Positions 31,883 through 40,336 of a stretch of 47,023 nucleotides of DNA are shown in pieces. Each line of letters begins with the position of its first letter. Positions within the stretch are counted from its first letter, which is position 1. The notes beneath the pieces were generated by a model. The model had not been told where the DNA came from, searched no databases, and saw only the letters and a program-made list of their open reading frames with translations. The DNA is from Lachnospiraceae bacterium (GTDB taxonomy: Bacteria; Bacillota; Clostridia; Lachnospirales; Lachnospiraceae): the NCBI GenBank assembly GCA_014804785.1, contig JAAUZD010000051.1, forward strand, positions 1 through 47,023. Direction: 5' to 3'. The position numbers and the translations under genes are program-made.

Positions 31883-33013
31883 TTAAACTACCTTGAGAGA
31901 GGCTGCAATTTTTTCAATTTCCTTATGTTTTTCATCTTCTGTCGTGTGAACATACAGATTCATTGTTATACCAATATTAGAATGTCCAAGTATCGTCTGC
32001 AATGTCTTCGGCTTCATACCGCCCTCGATACATCTGGTAGCAAATGTATGGCGCAATACATGCATTGAAAACCTTGGAATTCCTATCTTGTCACACTGTT
32101 TAAATAACATGGTATCATACGTGCTGTTTTTGACCGGCGTTCCTTTTCTGCACAGGAAAACATATTCTGACCATTCCATTGGAATTACTTTAACCTCAAG
32201 ATTCTTCTGCTTTTGCCTCCGCAGCATATCTATTGCTTCATCTGTCAATGGAATCGACCGATACCCCGATTTACTCTTAGGCTCCCCAACTCTCCATTCT
32301 CCGGTAGAATGGCGATATTCCATAGAGCGGCTGATTGTCAGGGTTCGGTTATCAAAATCGATATCCGACCATTTCAAGCCCACAAGTTCTCCTGTCCTAA
32401 GCCCTGTCTGCAGCAAAAATTTATATTGGTACTCGTATGTATTTCCTACGATTCCTTTTACAAACCTTTTCTGCTGCTCTAAAGTCAGCGCTTCCTTCTT
32501 CTGTGTAGGCTTTCCAATATCAGATTTTACCATTCCATTACAGGGATTTTTCATGATCACATCATTTTGATACGCATAATCAAGCATATTAAACAATGTT
32601 ATCCTTGCCTGATAAATAGTTGATGTACGATATCCTTCGTCAGCCATCCGATTCATGATCATCTGACATTGAATCGGTTTTACTTCTGACAGGGTCAGTT
32701 TCCCAATCACAGGATCAATGTTGTGCTCATAACGCTCTGTATAATTCCTTACCGTATTCAAGCGTACCGTCCGCTTCTTCATGCTGATCCAATAGTCAAA
32801 CCATGCCTTTACTGTCATTTCTGCCGGGAAATTCAGATTGCTATGCTCGTCCTGATACTGTGAATCTGCCAGCCACTGTCTGCACTCTTGCAATTTATGG
32901 AATAATTTCTGTTTCCGTTGTCCATGTTTGGTGGTAAATCTGCCAACATAGAACCCGTCAGATCTTTGGCTTATTCCAACGCCAAGTTCCTTTCCTTTTA
33001 AGTCTTTTCCCAT
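31883..33013 (-). CDS. Tyrosine site-specific integrase (Tn916 type)
   Basis: The 376-residue integrase starts at the ATG at 33013 with AAAGGAG upstream. It has an N-terminal arm-binding domain (GVGISQRSDGFYVGRFTTK), a core-binding domain (MTVKAWFDYWISMKK, LTLSEVKPIQCQMIMNRM) and a catalytic domain with Arg in QTGLRTGELVGLKWSD, H-x-x-R in HVLRHTFATRC, and the nucleophile Tyr in LGHSNIGITMNLYVH. The excisionase gene is upstream on the same strand. Its position by ychF suggests integration into the ychF leader. Confidence 0.93.
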   Translation of the reverse strand: MGKDLKGKELGVGISQRSDGFYVGRFTTKHGQRKQKLFHKLQECRQWLADSQYQDEHSNLNFPAEMTVKAWFDYWISMKKRTVRLNTVRNYTERYEHNIDPVIGKLTLSEVKPIQCQMIMNRMADEGYRTSTIYQARITLFNMLDYAYQNDVIMKNPCNGMVKSDIGKPTQKKEALTLEQQKRFVKGIVGNTYEYQYKFLLQTGLRTGELVGLKWSDIDFDNRTLTISRSMEYRHSTGEWRVGEPKSKSGYRSIPLTDEAIDMLRRQKQKNLEVKVIPMEWSEYVFLCRKGTPVKNSTYDTMLFKQCDKIGIPRFSMHVLRHTFATRCIEGGMKPKTLQTILGHSNIGITMNLYVHTTEDEKHKEIEKIAASLKVV

Positions 33014-33102
33014 AGTAAAAGCTCCTTTCAAAAAAGAGCCTTAACACCTATGTCAGTATAGCATATCAAGGCTCAAAAGTAAATTGCAGGATTTTTATAG
33101 TT

Positions 33103-33312
33103 TTATATTTCCAATGTACAGCTTAGGAAATGTTCAAATTCTCTACGTTTTACAAGTTTCTTTTTCCCCACATACAGTACAAAGCTGCAACTTGGCATCT
33201 TTAATAATTCTTCAATCCGATTGATTCCGATGTTTGAATATTCCGCTGCTTCCTTGATCGTTAAATTGGTTTTCTCCCAAATTGGTACTTTATCTATATC
33301 ATCATTACTCAT
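33103..33312 (-). CDS. xis: Excisionase (Xis), Tn916 type
   Basis: The 69-residue protein has a winged-helix excisionase core (PIWEKTNLTIKEAAEYSNIG, then INRIEELLKM, then FVLYVGKKKLVKRREFEHFL), the Tn916 Xis pattern. It lies 89 bases before the integrase start, the usual xis-int order. It directs the integrase toward excision. Confidence 0.88.
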   Translation of the reverse strand: MSNDDIDKVPIWEKTNLTIKEAAEYSNIGINRIEELLKMPSCSFVLYVGKKKLVKRREFEHFLSCTLEI

Positions 33313-33348
33313 ATTTTCAGCTATCCCCCTTTCCGACTGCTCTCTATA

Positions 33349-34269
33349 TTATCTGATCACCTTCCTGCTATAAACAAGGAACCGTCCGTTTTTCCCAAAA
33401 ACACGCCTGTCACAAGTGGCAAGTGTGATAATACTGGTGGGAGCATGGTCAGGCTCTTCATAATACAATGCCCTTCCCTGTAGCTGCTCCATCCATGCGT
33501 TGTAGCTTTCCATATCAGCATGGTTCCTTATACGGAAATCCCATTCTTCCAGATCGTCTATGCTGTATTTGACCACTGCCATTACCTGATATTCAGTAGC
33601 ATTTCCATAGGCATCTGTGAAATAGATGGTCTGGTTTTCCTTAAAATAGTCTTCCTTTTCATAATCCAGCAAAGTGGAAAACATAGCGTCGGAACCTGTG
33701 CCCATGTTGTGACCATAGATGACACGGTTGAAATCCCATACCTGTGTGTCCTTATCCATGAATGGGCATCCGGCACTGCTATTATCCCCTGTAAAATCAT
33801 GAGAGAGATAAAAAGCGTTATCATCCGTCCCTACTACAGGGAAATTTATTAAAGTATTGGGGATACAGAGCCAGCCTTTGATATCCTTATTTTCATTGCA
33901 TAATTTATCCCAATCGTAGGCTTCCAGTCCCTTCTCCCTCATTTCTGCCTCGTATTCCTGCCTGTACCGTTCCGCTTCCGCTTCCATTTCTGAAAAAAGC
34001 TCCTGTAACTCTTCCGCTGCTTCCTGCTGAGATTTTTCTCTTTCTTCTTCTAAAATAATGTCAAGCTGTGCATAGGCATCTGCTATTGCCTGATATTTTT
34101 CAAGCTGTTTTACCGCCTTGTACCGGAAGATCCCCATGCCAGTCATACAGACAAGGGCAAGTGAAATGCCAACTATGATCCGTACTGTGAGCCTCTGCCT
34201 TTTCCTTTCCGGCAGGTCAGGGAAAAATTTCTCCCCAAGACAGCTAATAAAATCTTTTATTTTCTCCAT
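33349..34269 (-). CDS. srtB: Class B sortase
   Basis: The 306-residue membrane-anchored transpeptidase starts at the ATG at 34269 (AAAGGA upstream). It has one N-terminal span (VRIIVGISLALVCMTGMGIF), an unusually long Glu-rich coiled coil (about residues 55-115) and a sortase B domain with the catalytic His in VIYGHNMG, Cys in TLATCDRR and Arg in GKNGRFLVYSR. Class B sortases anchor proteins to peptidoglycan or build pili. It lies next to a single large surface protein with a C-terminal sorting-like signal, its probable substrate. Confidence 0.9.
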   Translation of the reverse strand: MEKIKDFISCLGEKFFPDLPERKRQRLTVRIIVGISLALVCMTGMGIFRYKAVKQLEKYQAIADAYAQLDIILEEEREKSQQEAAEELQELFSEMEAEAERYRQEYEAEMREKGLEAYDWDKLCNENKDIKGWLCIPNTLINFPVVGTDDNAFYLSHDFTGDNSSAGCPFMDKDTQVWDFNRVIYGHNMGTGSDAMFSTLLDYEKEDYFKENQTIYFTDAYGNATEYQVMAVVKYSIDDLEEWDFRIRNHADMESYNAWMEQLQGRALYYEEPDHAPTSIITLATCDRRVFGKNGRFLVYSRKVIR

Positions 34270-34352
34270 GCGTGTCCTTTCTTCTATGTATAAACAGAGA
34301 CAGATATCAGCACTTTCTAAGAAACTGATATCTGCCACCATATTTTTTAAAA

Positions 34353-34374
34353 GGCAGGAACAAAAGCCCCTGCC
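34353..34374 (-). terminator. Terminator between surface protein and sortase genes
   Basis: GGCAGG and CCTGCC pair across a 10-base loop, followed on the minus strand by TTTTAAAAAA. A second palindrome (GATATCAG with CTGATATC) lies at about 34304-34333. They probably limit read-through from the surface protein gene to the sortase gene. Confidence 0.6.
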
Positions 34375-34441
34375 GCATTCTATACTGTGAATATCACAAT
34401 TTTTTACTCCCTGCCTGCCAGTTCATCAAAACACACACCCA

Positions 34442-37400
34442 CTACAGGCAGCTTTTCCCTTCCTTCTTCCCTTCAAGCACTGATGCAGCAGCAAGCACAA
34501 CGCCGCACAGCCCAAGGGCAGCAAGAAGATAAAAGGGTGACGCATGGCCAGTCTGGATGACTGATCCCTTTCCTTTTCCTGCATTTCCGTTCCCTCCTTC
34601 CGTTCTGGTATCTGTATCTTTATCTGAAGGACTGCCTGCTGAATTGTCAGAGACAGTGCCGCTTGTATTCTGATTTTTGTCCGAAGTGTTTTTATTATCC
34701 TTATCGTTGGTGTTTTCTGTATTATTATCCTGATCTTCCTTTTCCCATCTTGCATAGAGGCTGATGCTCCTGCCGGGCTTATAAGTTTCTCCTTCCGTTC
34801 CAATAAATACCTGTCTGTCCGTATACCATCCTTTAAAAATATAACCTTCACGCTCTGCGCCGGGAAGCTTCACGCTGCCGCCTATTACTACTTTGACGGA
34901 TGCATTCTTGGTCTTGCCACCATTGGCATCATATTTGATAGTGTAAGTATTTAAAGTTTCACCGGAATTATCGCCATCTTCTATATTGTCATTGCCTGTA
35001 CTGTTTTCATCTCCTGTATTTCCGCTGTTTCCTTTCGACTTTTCCCACTTTGCGTAGAAATCTGTGTCTCTTGTAATGCGGTATGTATCATGGTATGCCC
35101 CTGCAAACTGTGTCAGGTTATCATCCAGATACCAGCCTGTGAAATCATATCCTTCACGCTCCGGCATGGGAAGGTAGAGGCTTCCATCCTTGATAATGGT
35201 AAGCTCTTTTACTTTAATTGTTCCTTTTCCTGCATGGAAAGTCACCTTGCATGTTTCGGGATCAGCGTCATTATCAGTATCTTTATCCGCTTCTTTTTCC
35301 CAGAGCGCATAGGCTGTCATATCCTTAACTGCTTTCATTTCACTGCCAGGGATTCCAAGAAGGATTCCATCTTCTTTTTCTGTATACCAGCCAAGGAAAC
35401 TGTAACCTTCCTTTTCTGTCTTAGGTAAGCGGATAATATCACCCTTTGCTGCTTTAATGGGATTTACTGATTTCCCACCATCTGCATCAAAAGTGATGGT
35501 AACTTTTACTGCTTCCTTTTTCTCAAAATGTGCCTTTAAAGTAATATCTCCCTGTACGATAAATTCCTCTCCTGCCTGTCCGATACAGATGTTATCATCG
35601 GAAGCTAAGAACCAGCCAAGAAACTCATATCCTGTCTTGCTACAAGACGGAAGAAGAATCGAACTGTCTTTCTCTGCGTCAATACTCTTTCTTACGGTAT
35701 CGCCACCGTCAGCGTCAAAAGTAACGGTACAGATGACCGTCTGCTCTTCTTTCTTTTCATAACGTGCTTTCAATGTGGCATCAGCAGAAACTGTGTATTT
35801 CTCCCCTGCTTTCCCTACACAGGTATTGCCATCATACCAGCCGATAAATTCATATCCGTCCTTGGTACAATTCGGAAGGGTAACGGTATCTCCTGCTTTT
35901 GCAATAATACTTCCACCTTCCATCTTTCCACCATCTGCATCAAAAGTAATCGTACAGGTGGCAGTTTCCTTTTTCTCATAATGCGCTTTCAGGGTAACAT
36001 CATCAGAGACAGTGTATTCTTCCCCAGCCTGTCCAACACAGGTATCTCCATCATACCAGCCGGTAAATTCATAACCTTCCTTGGTGCAATTAGGAAGCGT
36101 GATCGTATCGCCAACTTTGGCAGTAACATCTCCACCTTCCATCTTTCCACCGTCTGCGTCAAATGAAATTGTTGCGTCTGTCTTTTCCCATGCGGCATAA
36201 TAAGAGGTATCTTTCTGAGGTGCATAATGCTTCTCCCCTGCATTTCCTGCAAATACTGTCAGTGCCTCATCTTCATACCATCCTTTAAAGCTGTAGCCTT
36301 TTCTGGAAGCGTCAGGGAATGCGATATTTGCTCCGGGGATAACCTGTGCGCTGTCTGTTCTCCCCTCACCGTCATTATAGATATAAGTGAGGGTAACAGG
36401 CTCTTTTGCTTCCCATTTCGCATAAAGGTAAAGGTTGTCTGTAAGGTTGATCTCCTGCCCCGGTGCATAATCAGTCCCCGTTCCGTCAGGCTCTGTGTTC
36501 CAACCCACAAAGTTATAGCCGAACCTTACAATATTCCCCAGAAGTGGGAAAAGGGCTTCCTGATCCATGATGGTCACTGTGTCCTCACTGGTATACTTAT
36601 TCGGATCGGAACACATGTCGCTCGCTCCATCAGGGTTATTATTGACATCATAGGTAATAAAATAGGTCTTGGGTACTTCTGCAAGATAGAGGTTTTCCCC
36701 TCTTTTTTCTGTGCAGTAATTCGGGCAGTGCCATGGGAACTGCTCCGGGCTTGCATCCTTGTGGTACAGTGTGCCATCGATCAGCACCCTGCCCGGCTTG
36801 ATACTGTCATATCCGCCAAGCACAAAGGTGGAATCGCTTTCAAAATCTTCATCTAAAAGAATGGATGCACCTGTATTGTAAAAATAGTGGATATCACAGG
36901 GTTCATATCCTACGGAAAGGTTATCTTCCATGACAATCTTCCCTGACAGGATAATGCCTGTTTCATTCATGTAACAGATCGTGCCACCTGCATGGATCTT
37001 TTCCTGTGAGCGGTTTCCGGTGAACGTACAGTTATGGATGACAAGCGGCAGGGTTCCTTCCCCACTGGAAGTCTGGACTGCGCTTCCCCTTCCTGCCACA
37101 TTCCCGGTAAAGGTACTTCCGGATATCTCCGCCTTATGTCCGGTTGCAGTACAGATACCGCCGCCATCGTATGCAGAATAATTCCCTTCGATTAGGCTGT
37201 CTGTGACTGCCAGAGGGGCTGTGCTGGAAATACCGCCGCCCGATGAACTGGCTGCATTCCCTGTAATGGCCATGCCGGAGAGTTCTGCCTCTCCCCAAAA
37301 GTCCATGCCACCGCCCCATGTTGCATGACAGTTCTTGACTGTGCCAGATGTAGCTGACACATGGGAATCTGTTTCTGACTGGATGCCGCCACCGCCGCCG

Positions 37401-38290
37401 GACGTATAGCAGTTCTGGATCAGGCCGCCATCCATGGTAAAGCCGGCATTTTTCTTGATGTGTACTGCCCCGGCTGTATGGAGCGGTCTGCCGCTGCCAT
37501 TGCTTTCATACCTGTCAGTGTTGTAATTGTTCTGAAGGACAGTCCCGCTTTCCATTGTATAAGCGCCATCAACATATATAAGGGGACTGTTCCAGACTTT
37601 GCCGGAATTATTGAAATCATCATCCAGTACCGCACCGCCATCAAAAATGATATCCTGTGTAGTAAGGCTGCCTTTTACTGCAAGCAGGACGGTATCAGTA
37701 TTCATACCATAGCTTTTTCCTGCAAAATCATCTTCCCTGCTGATGGTCACAGGGTTTCCTGCATCCTCGCTTTTCAGTATAATGTTATCAGCAGTAACTT
37801 CAAGTGTCGCTGATACCCTGCAATCCCTAAGGACAGTGATCGTGTCGCCTGCCTGTGCATTTGCAAAGGCTTCTTCCAGTTTCTCATAGCTGGTATCGCC
37901 AATCCTTGCCTCATAAGTAACGGTAATATCCTGTTCCTGCACGGGCTTCCAATGTGCATGTAACCGCAGGCTCCTTTCCGGTGTGTACTCACTCCCGGCT
38001 ACGCCTATCGTCATTTCTATAGTCCTTCCATCCTCTTCAAAAATATCCACCCATCCATGAAGATAATGTCCTTCATACACTGCATCCGGCAGGATGATAC
38101 TTTCCCCCTTGGGTACGGTGACGCCCTCTGTCTCACAGGTTCCCTCATAGGCTTCAAACCTGACAGTGTAGGTTTCTTCCTCTTCCGCCGCCTTCACAGG
38201 CAGGGGAACGCTTCCCAGTACCCCTGCGCCAATGGTTGATACCATGGCGGCAAATAGGAGAAGTTTTGAAAATATTCGTTTTCTTCCCAT
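34442..38290 (-). CDS. Large cell-surface protein with beta-helix and InlB B-repeats
   Basis: The 1282-residue protein has a signal peptide (ending near VPLPVKAAE), one N-terminal InlB/Flg_new-like repeat (to about residue 115), a right-handed beta-helix region with IIFDGGA..., GGGIQSE, GGGISSTA and GGGICTA turns (about 130-520), then eight tandem InlB B-repeats (about 540-1180), most with F-D-A-D-G-G starts and G-Y-x-F-x-G-W-Y centres. A Asn/Asp/Ser-rich stalk follows. The C-terminus has SVIQTGH, a hydrophobic span and KKEGK, a wall-sorting signal with a non-LPXTG motif. It is probably a substrate of the adjacent sortase B. An adhesin role is inferred. Confidence 0.88.
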   Translation of the reverse strand: MGRKRIFSKLLLFAAMVSTIGAGVLGSVPLPVKAAEEEETYTVRFEAYEGTCETEGVTVPKGESIILPDAVYEGHYLHGWVDIFEEDGRTIEMTIGVAGSEYTPERSLRLHAHWKPVQEQDITVTYEARIGDTSYEKLEEAFANAQAGDTITVLRDCRVSATLEVTADNIILKSEDAGNPVTISREDDFAGKSYGMNTDTVLLAVKGSLTTQDIIFDGGAVLDDDFNNSGKVWNSPLIYVDGAYTMESGTVLQNNYNTDRYESNGSGRPLHTAGAVHIKKNAGFTMDGGLIQNCYTSGGGGGIQSETDSHVSATSGTVKNCHATWGGGMDFWGEAELSGMAITGNAASSSGGGISSTAPLAVTDSLIEGNYSAYDGGGICTATGHKAEISGSTFTGNVAGRGSAVQTSSGEGTLPLVIHNCTFTGNRSQEKIHAGGTICYMNETGIILSGKIVMEDNLSVGYEPCDIHYFYNTGASILLDEDFESDSTFVLGGYDSIKPGRVLIDGTLYHKDASPEQFPWHCPNYCTEKRGENLYLAEVPKTYFITYDVNNNPDGASDMCSDPNKYTSEDTVTIMDQEALFPLLGNIVRFGYNFVGWNTEPDGTGTDYAPGQEINLTDNLYLYAKWEAKEPVTLTYIYNDGEGRTDSAQVIPGANIAFPDASRKGYSFKGWYEDEALTVFAGNAGEKHYAPQKDTSYYAAWEKTDATISFDADGGKMEGGDVTAKVGDTITLPNCTKEGYEFTGWYDGDTCVGQAGEEYTVSDDVTLKAHYEKKETATCTITFDADGGKMEGGSIIAKAGDTVTLPNCTKDGYEFIGWYDGNTCVGKAGEKYTVSADATLKARYEKKEEQTVICTVTFDADGGDTVRKSIDAEKDSSILLPSCSKTGYEFLGWFLASDDNICIGQAGEEFIVQGDITLKAHFEKKEAVKVTITFDADGGKSVNPIKAAKGDIIRLPKTEKEGYSFLGWYTEKEDGILLGIPGSEMKAVKDMTAYALWEKEADKDTDNDADPETCKVTFHAGKGTIKVKELTIIKDGSLYLPMPEREGYDFTGWYLDDNLTQFAGAYHDTYRITRDTDFYAKWEKSKGNSGNTGDENSTGNDNIEDGDNSGETLNTYTIKYDANGGKTKNASVKVVIGGSVKLPGAEREGYIFKGWYTDRQVFIGTEGETYKPGRSISLYARWEKEDQDNNTENTNDKDNKNTSDKNQNTSGTVSDNSAGSPSDKDTDTRTEGGNGNAGKGKGSVIQTGHASPFYLLAALGLCGVVLAAASVLEGKKEGKSCL

Positions 38291-39064
38291 ACTTTTTTCC
38301 TTTCTTTTTTATTCTGATTTCTGTGGGAATGCAGACTGCTTCTTACCCTCAAGGCTGCTGCCCCACATAGTTTCAGGGGCAAAGCCCCTGTGCTTACAAA
38401 TGATTTTTCCTATCACCTCCTTCCCAACCAGCCCATGAAAATGCATAAGCCGTTTTTCTTTTATACATTTTCATGGAATGGCTGCTTTTTTTGCAGTTTT
38501 TAGAAACACTTATTTCTTTTTCCATGGCAATATTTTATAAAAATGCCAGTACCCATACGGGATTTTCATTTGCCCAGCCCCCTACTGGCAGGGAGTATGC
38601 AGGGCGGGATGGCTAAACCTCTTCATAGTCCGCAATGTGGAACGCTTCCTTCCCCACATCCGTCCTCCGGCGTGCTGTTCCGGCTGCCCTCACCGGGCAG
38701 AAGTATCATTATGGCTTCCCTTAGGACTTCCTGCCATGGGAAGCCCCACACCGGATGCCGCTCCCTGCCTTCCTTCTCCTGTTACGGTCCTTCGTTTTAC
38801 CCCCATAGGGCAGGCATATCATGGCGAAGCTGGTTGTCCGGTGCAACTTATTCAAGGAAAAACCTTTCAAAGCCGCTGCATACTGGTATTCAGTTGTCAA
38901 GTTTCCTACATTCAGGCGGAAAGCCTGTATTTATGATAAAAGATTACCTGAGATTTTTTTACTCATAAAAGTGGGTATTTTCGCCAATCCTTACCCATCT
39001 TTGTGGGTATCAATCTATCTGTCTTCAAATTCTGCAATGTTATGACAAAAATATGCATAATAAA
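38291..39064 (-). other. Long non-coding leader with multiple stem-loops
   Basis: No convincing gene lies here; the ORFs on both strands have no family features. On the minus strand several hairpins occur in a row within about 38560-38860: GGCTTCCC with GGGAAGCC, CTGCCC-GGTGA-GGGCAG, CCGG-(9)-CCGG and ATGTGG with CCACAT. Farther on is a 14-bp stem (CCATGAAAATG...CATTTTCATGG, 38433-38476). The GC content is higher than its surroundings. It precedes the surface protein gene on the same strand and could be a structured leader or an independent RNA. Confidence 0.45.
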
Positions 39065-39099
39065 AGACACCCAAAGCTTTCATGCTTCTTTGGATGTCT
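39065..39099 (-). terminator. Terminator of the 119-residue XRE gene
   Basis: AGACACCCAAAG and CTTTGGATGTCT (one non-Watson-Crick pair) form a stem. On the minus strand it is followed by TTTTATTATG. It lies about 100 bases after the stop of the HTH gene. Confidence 0.65.
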
Positions 39100-39197
39100 C
39101 TCACAATTTAATATTTTTTCGCCTGTCCCCACCAAGCGGATATACAGTTATAAATACAAAATCAATCATCTTCTGCGCTATGTGAACCATCATCATT

Positions 39198-39557
39198 TCA
39201 ATCCAGGAACTCATCCCTATACCTGAATATGGACTCAACCACCGCTATTGCAAACTTAACCTCACCCACCGTCTTATCCCTGACCAGCAGGTATGCCGCT
39301 TCCTGCCAATCCCTGTACTGTTCATCCCTCTCTTTCATATCCATAAGGACATCAAGGGAAACCCCAAGGACAGATGCTATCCTGATCAGCGTTTCAAGCC
39401 TCGACCCGCTCTGCCCTGTCTCTACTTTCTGGATCACCGTCAGAGAAAGCTCCGTTTCTTCTGCAAGCTTCTCCTGCGTCAGTCCCTTTTCCATCCGTAT
39501 CCTCCTGACATTTCCTCCAATCCTGTCATAGTATGTTCCGCATGAAAAACGCTCCAT
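39198..39557 (-). CDS. XRE-family transcriptional regulator
   Basis: The 119-residue protein has an N-terminal Cro/CI HTH (IGGNVRRIRMEKGLTQEKLAE, then ELSLTVIQKVETG, then LETLIRIASVLGVSLDVLMDM) and a short helical C-terminal part (residues 72-119). It is the first regulator upstream of the surface protein operon and has its own terminator. Target genes are not visible; control of the mobile element or the surface protein is possible. Confidence 0.82.
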   Translation of the reverse strand: MERFSCGTYYDRIGGNVRRIRMEKGLTQEKLAEETELSLTVIQKVETGQSGSRLETLIRIASVLGVSLDVLMDMKERDEQYRDWQEAAYLLVRDKTVGEVKFAIAVVESIFRYRDEFLD

Positions 39558-39660
39558 CTGTTTTAGATTCCCCCAAAAATAAGTTTATAGCTGTTTTTCC
39601 AGACTCTCACCTCCCCTTTCTCCGACATATGTTTTCATACTTCCTCATGTACTGTTACAT

Positions 39661-39697
39661 AAAAATAGCGGCAGTCATATCACTGGAATCTGCCACT
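39661..39697 (-). terminator. Terminator of the second HTH gene
   Basis: AGTGGCAG pairs with CTGCCGCT (one G-U) over a 16-base loop, followed on the minus strand by ATTTTTATG. It lies 30 bases past the stop of the HTH gene. Confidence 0.55.
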
Positions 39698-39728
39698 TAT
39701 CACAAACCTTAAGTTTAAACGCCTGACT

Positions 39729-39980
39729 TTATTTATTTTTCGCACTCAGGCAATATTTTTCACCAACATCGCTTTCATTTCTGATGTGTACAACCACATC
39801 CTCTACGGAACAGGAAAACACATCACAGATATAATCGATAGATGACAGGTTCATATTTTTGTTGTGCTTCAAACGATGGATGAACGCTTTATTAAAGCCA
39901 TAGTCAACTTCAAGGCTGTATGTGGATATCTTTCTTTCGTTCATCATCCGCCAAAACGGTTCATATGTCATCATAGGCAT
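39729..39980 (-). CDS. Small HTH (Cro/CI-like) regulator
   Basis: The frame opens at 40049, but the HTH begins at the internal MTYEPFWRMMNERKISTYSLE, so I place the start near 39980 (about 83 residues). The fold reads as helix, turn, recognition helix (VDYGFNKAFIHRLKHNKNMNL), then SSIDYICDVFSCSVEDVV, the pattern of single-domain XRE proteins. It is separate from the other HTH gene by its own terminator. Its target is unknown. Confidence 0.65.
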   Translation of the reverse strand: MPMMTYEPFWRMMNERKISTYSLEVDYGFNKAFIHRLKHNKNMNLSSIDYICDVFSCSVEDVVVHIRNESDVGEKYCLSAKNK

Positions 39981-40115
39981 CATACCTGCATCTCCAGTAT
40001 ATAAAATAGGTAAATCATTTGCTATCCTGCATATCTGTAGGATATTCATATATGAAAATGCCGTATCTGCACATCATAAAAACAAAATACTATATCCGAC
40101 AGTCCCTTCTTCATT

Positions 40116-40307
40116 TCAAATTTGATCTATCTGGCTATTATTCCATAGCATTCTTCTAACTATAATCCTTAGTTTCCGGACCTTTTTATATCTACACACT
40201 ACAGCTCCTGAAAATTCGGTATTCCTTGACTTGTAAACAGTAATCTTGTCTACGAGCACCTTCTTATATAAAACAGCTTCAATCCAGAATTTGTAATGTA
40301 GAGACAT
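40116..40307 (-). pseudogene. Possible remnant of a recombinase C-terminus
   Basis: A 63-codon frame contains VLVDKITVYKSRNTEFSGAV, which resembles the last strands of large serine recombinases (…LIDKIEVY…). There is no N-terminal or catalytic part in the 290-bp gap around it. It may be a relic of an earlier insertion beside the restriction operon, or a chance ORF. Otherwise I see nothing in 40050-40336. Confidence 0.25.
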
Positions 40308-40336
40308 AATTTAGGCCGGGACTAAGGTTAAATACA

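Noticed and set aside
38543-38968. 141-residue plus-strand ORF
   Set aside because: Low-complexity Ser/Pro/His-rich translation with no family features, overlapping other frames in a hairpin-rich non-coding region; probably not a gene.
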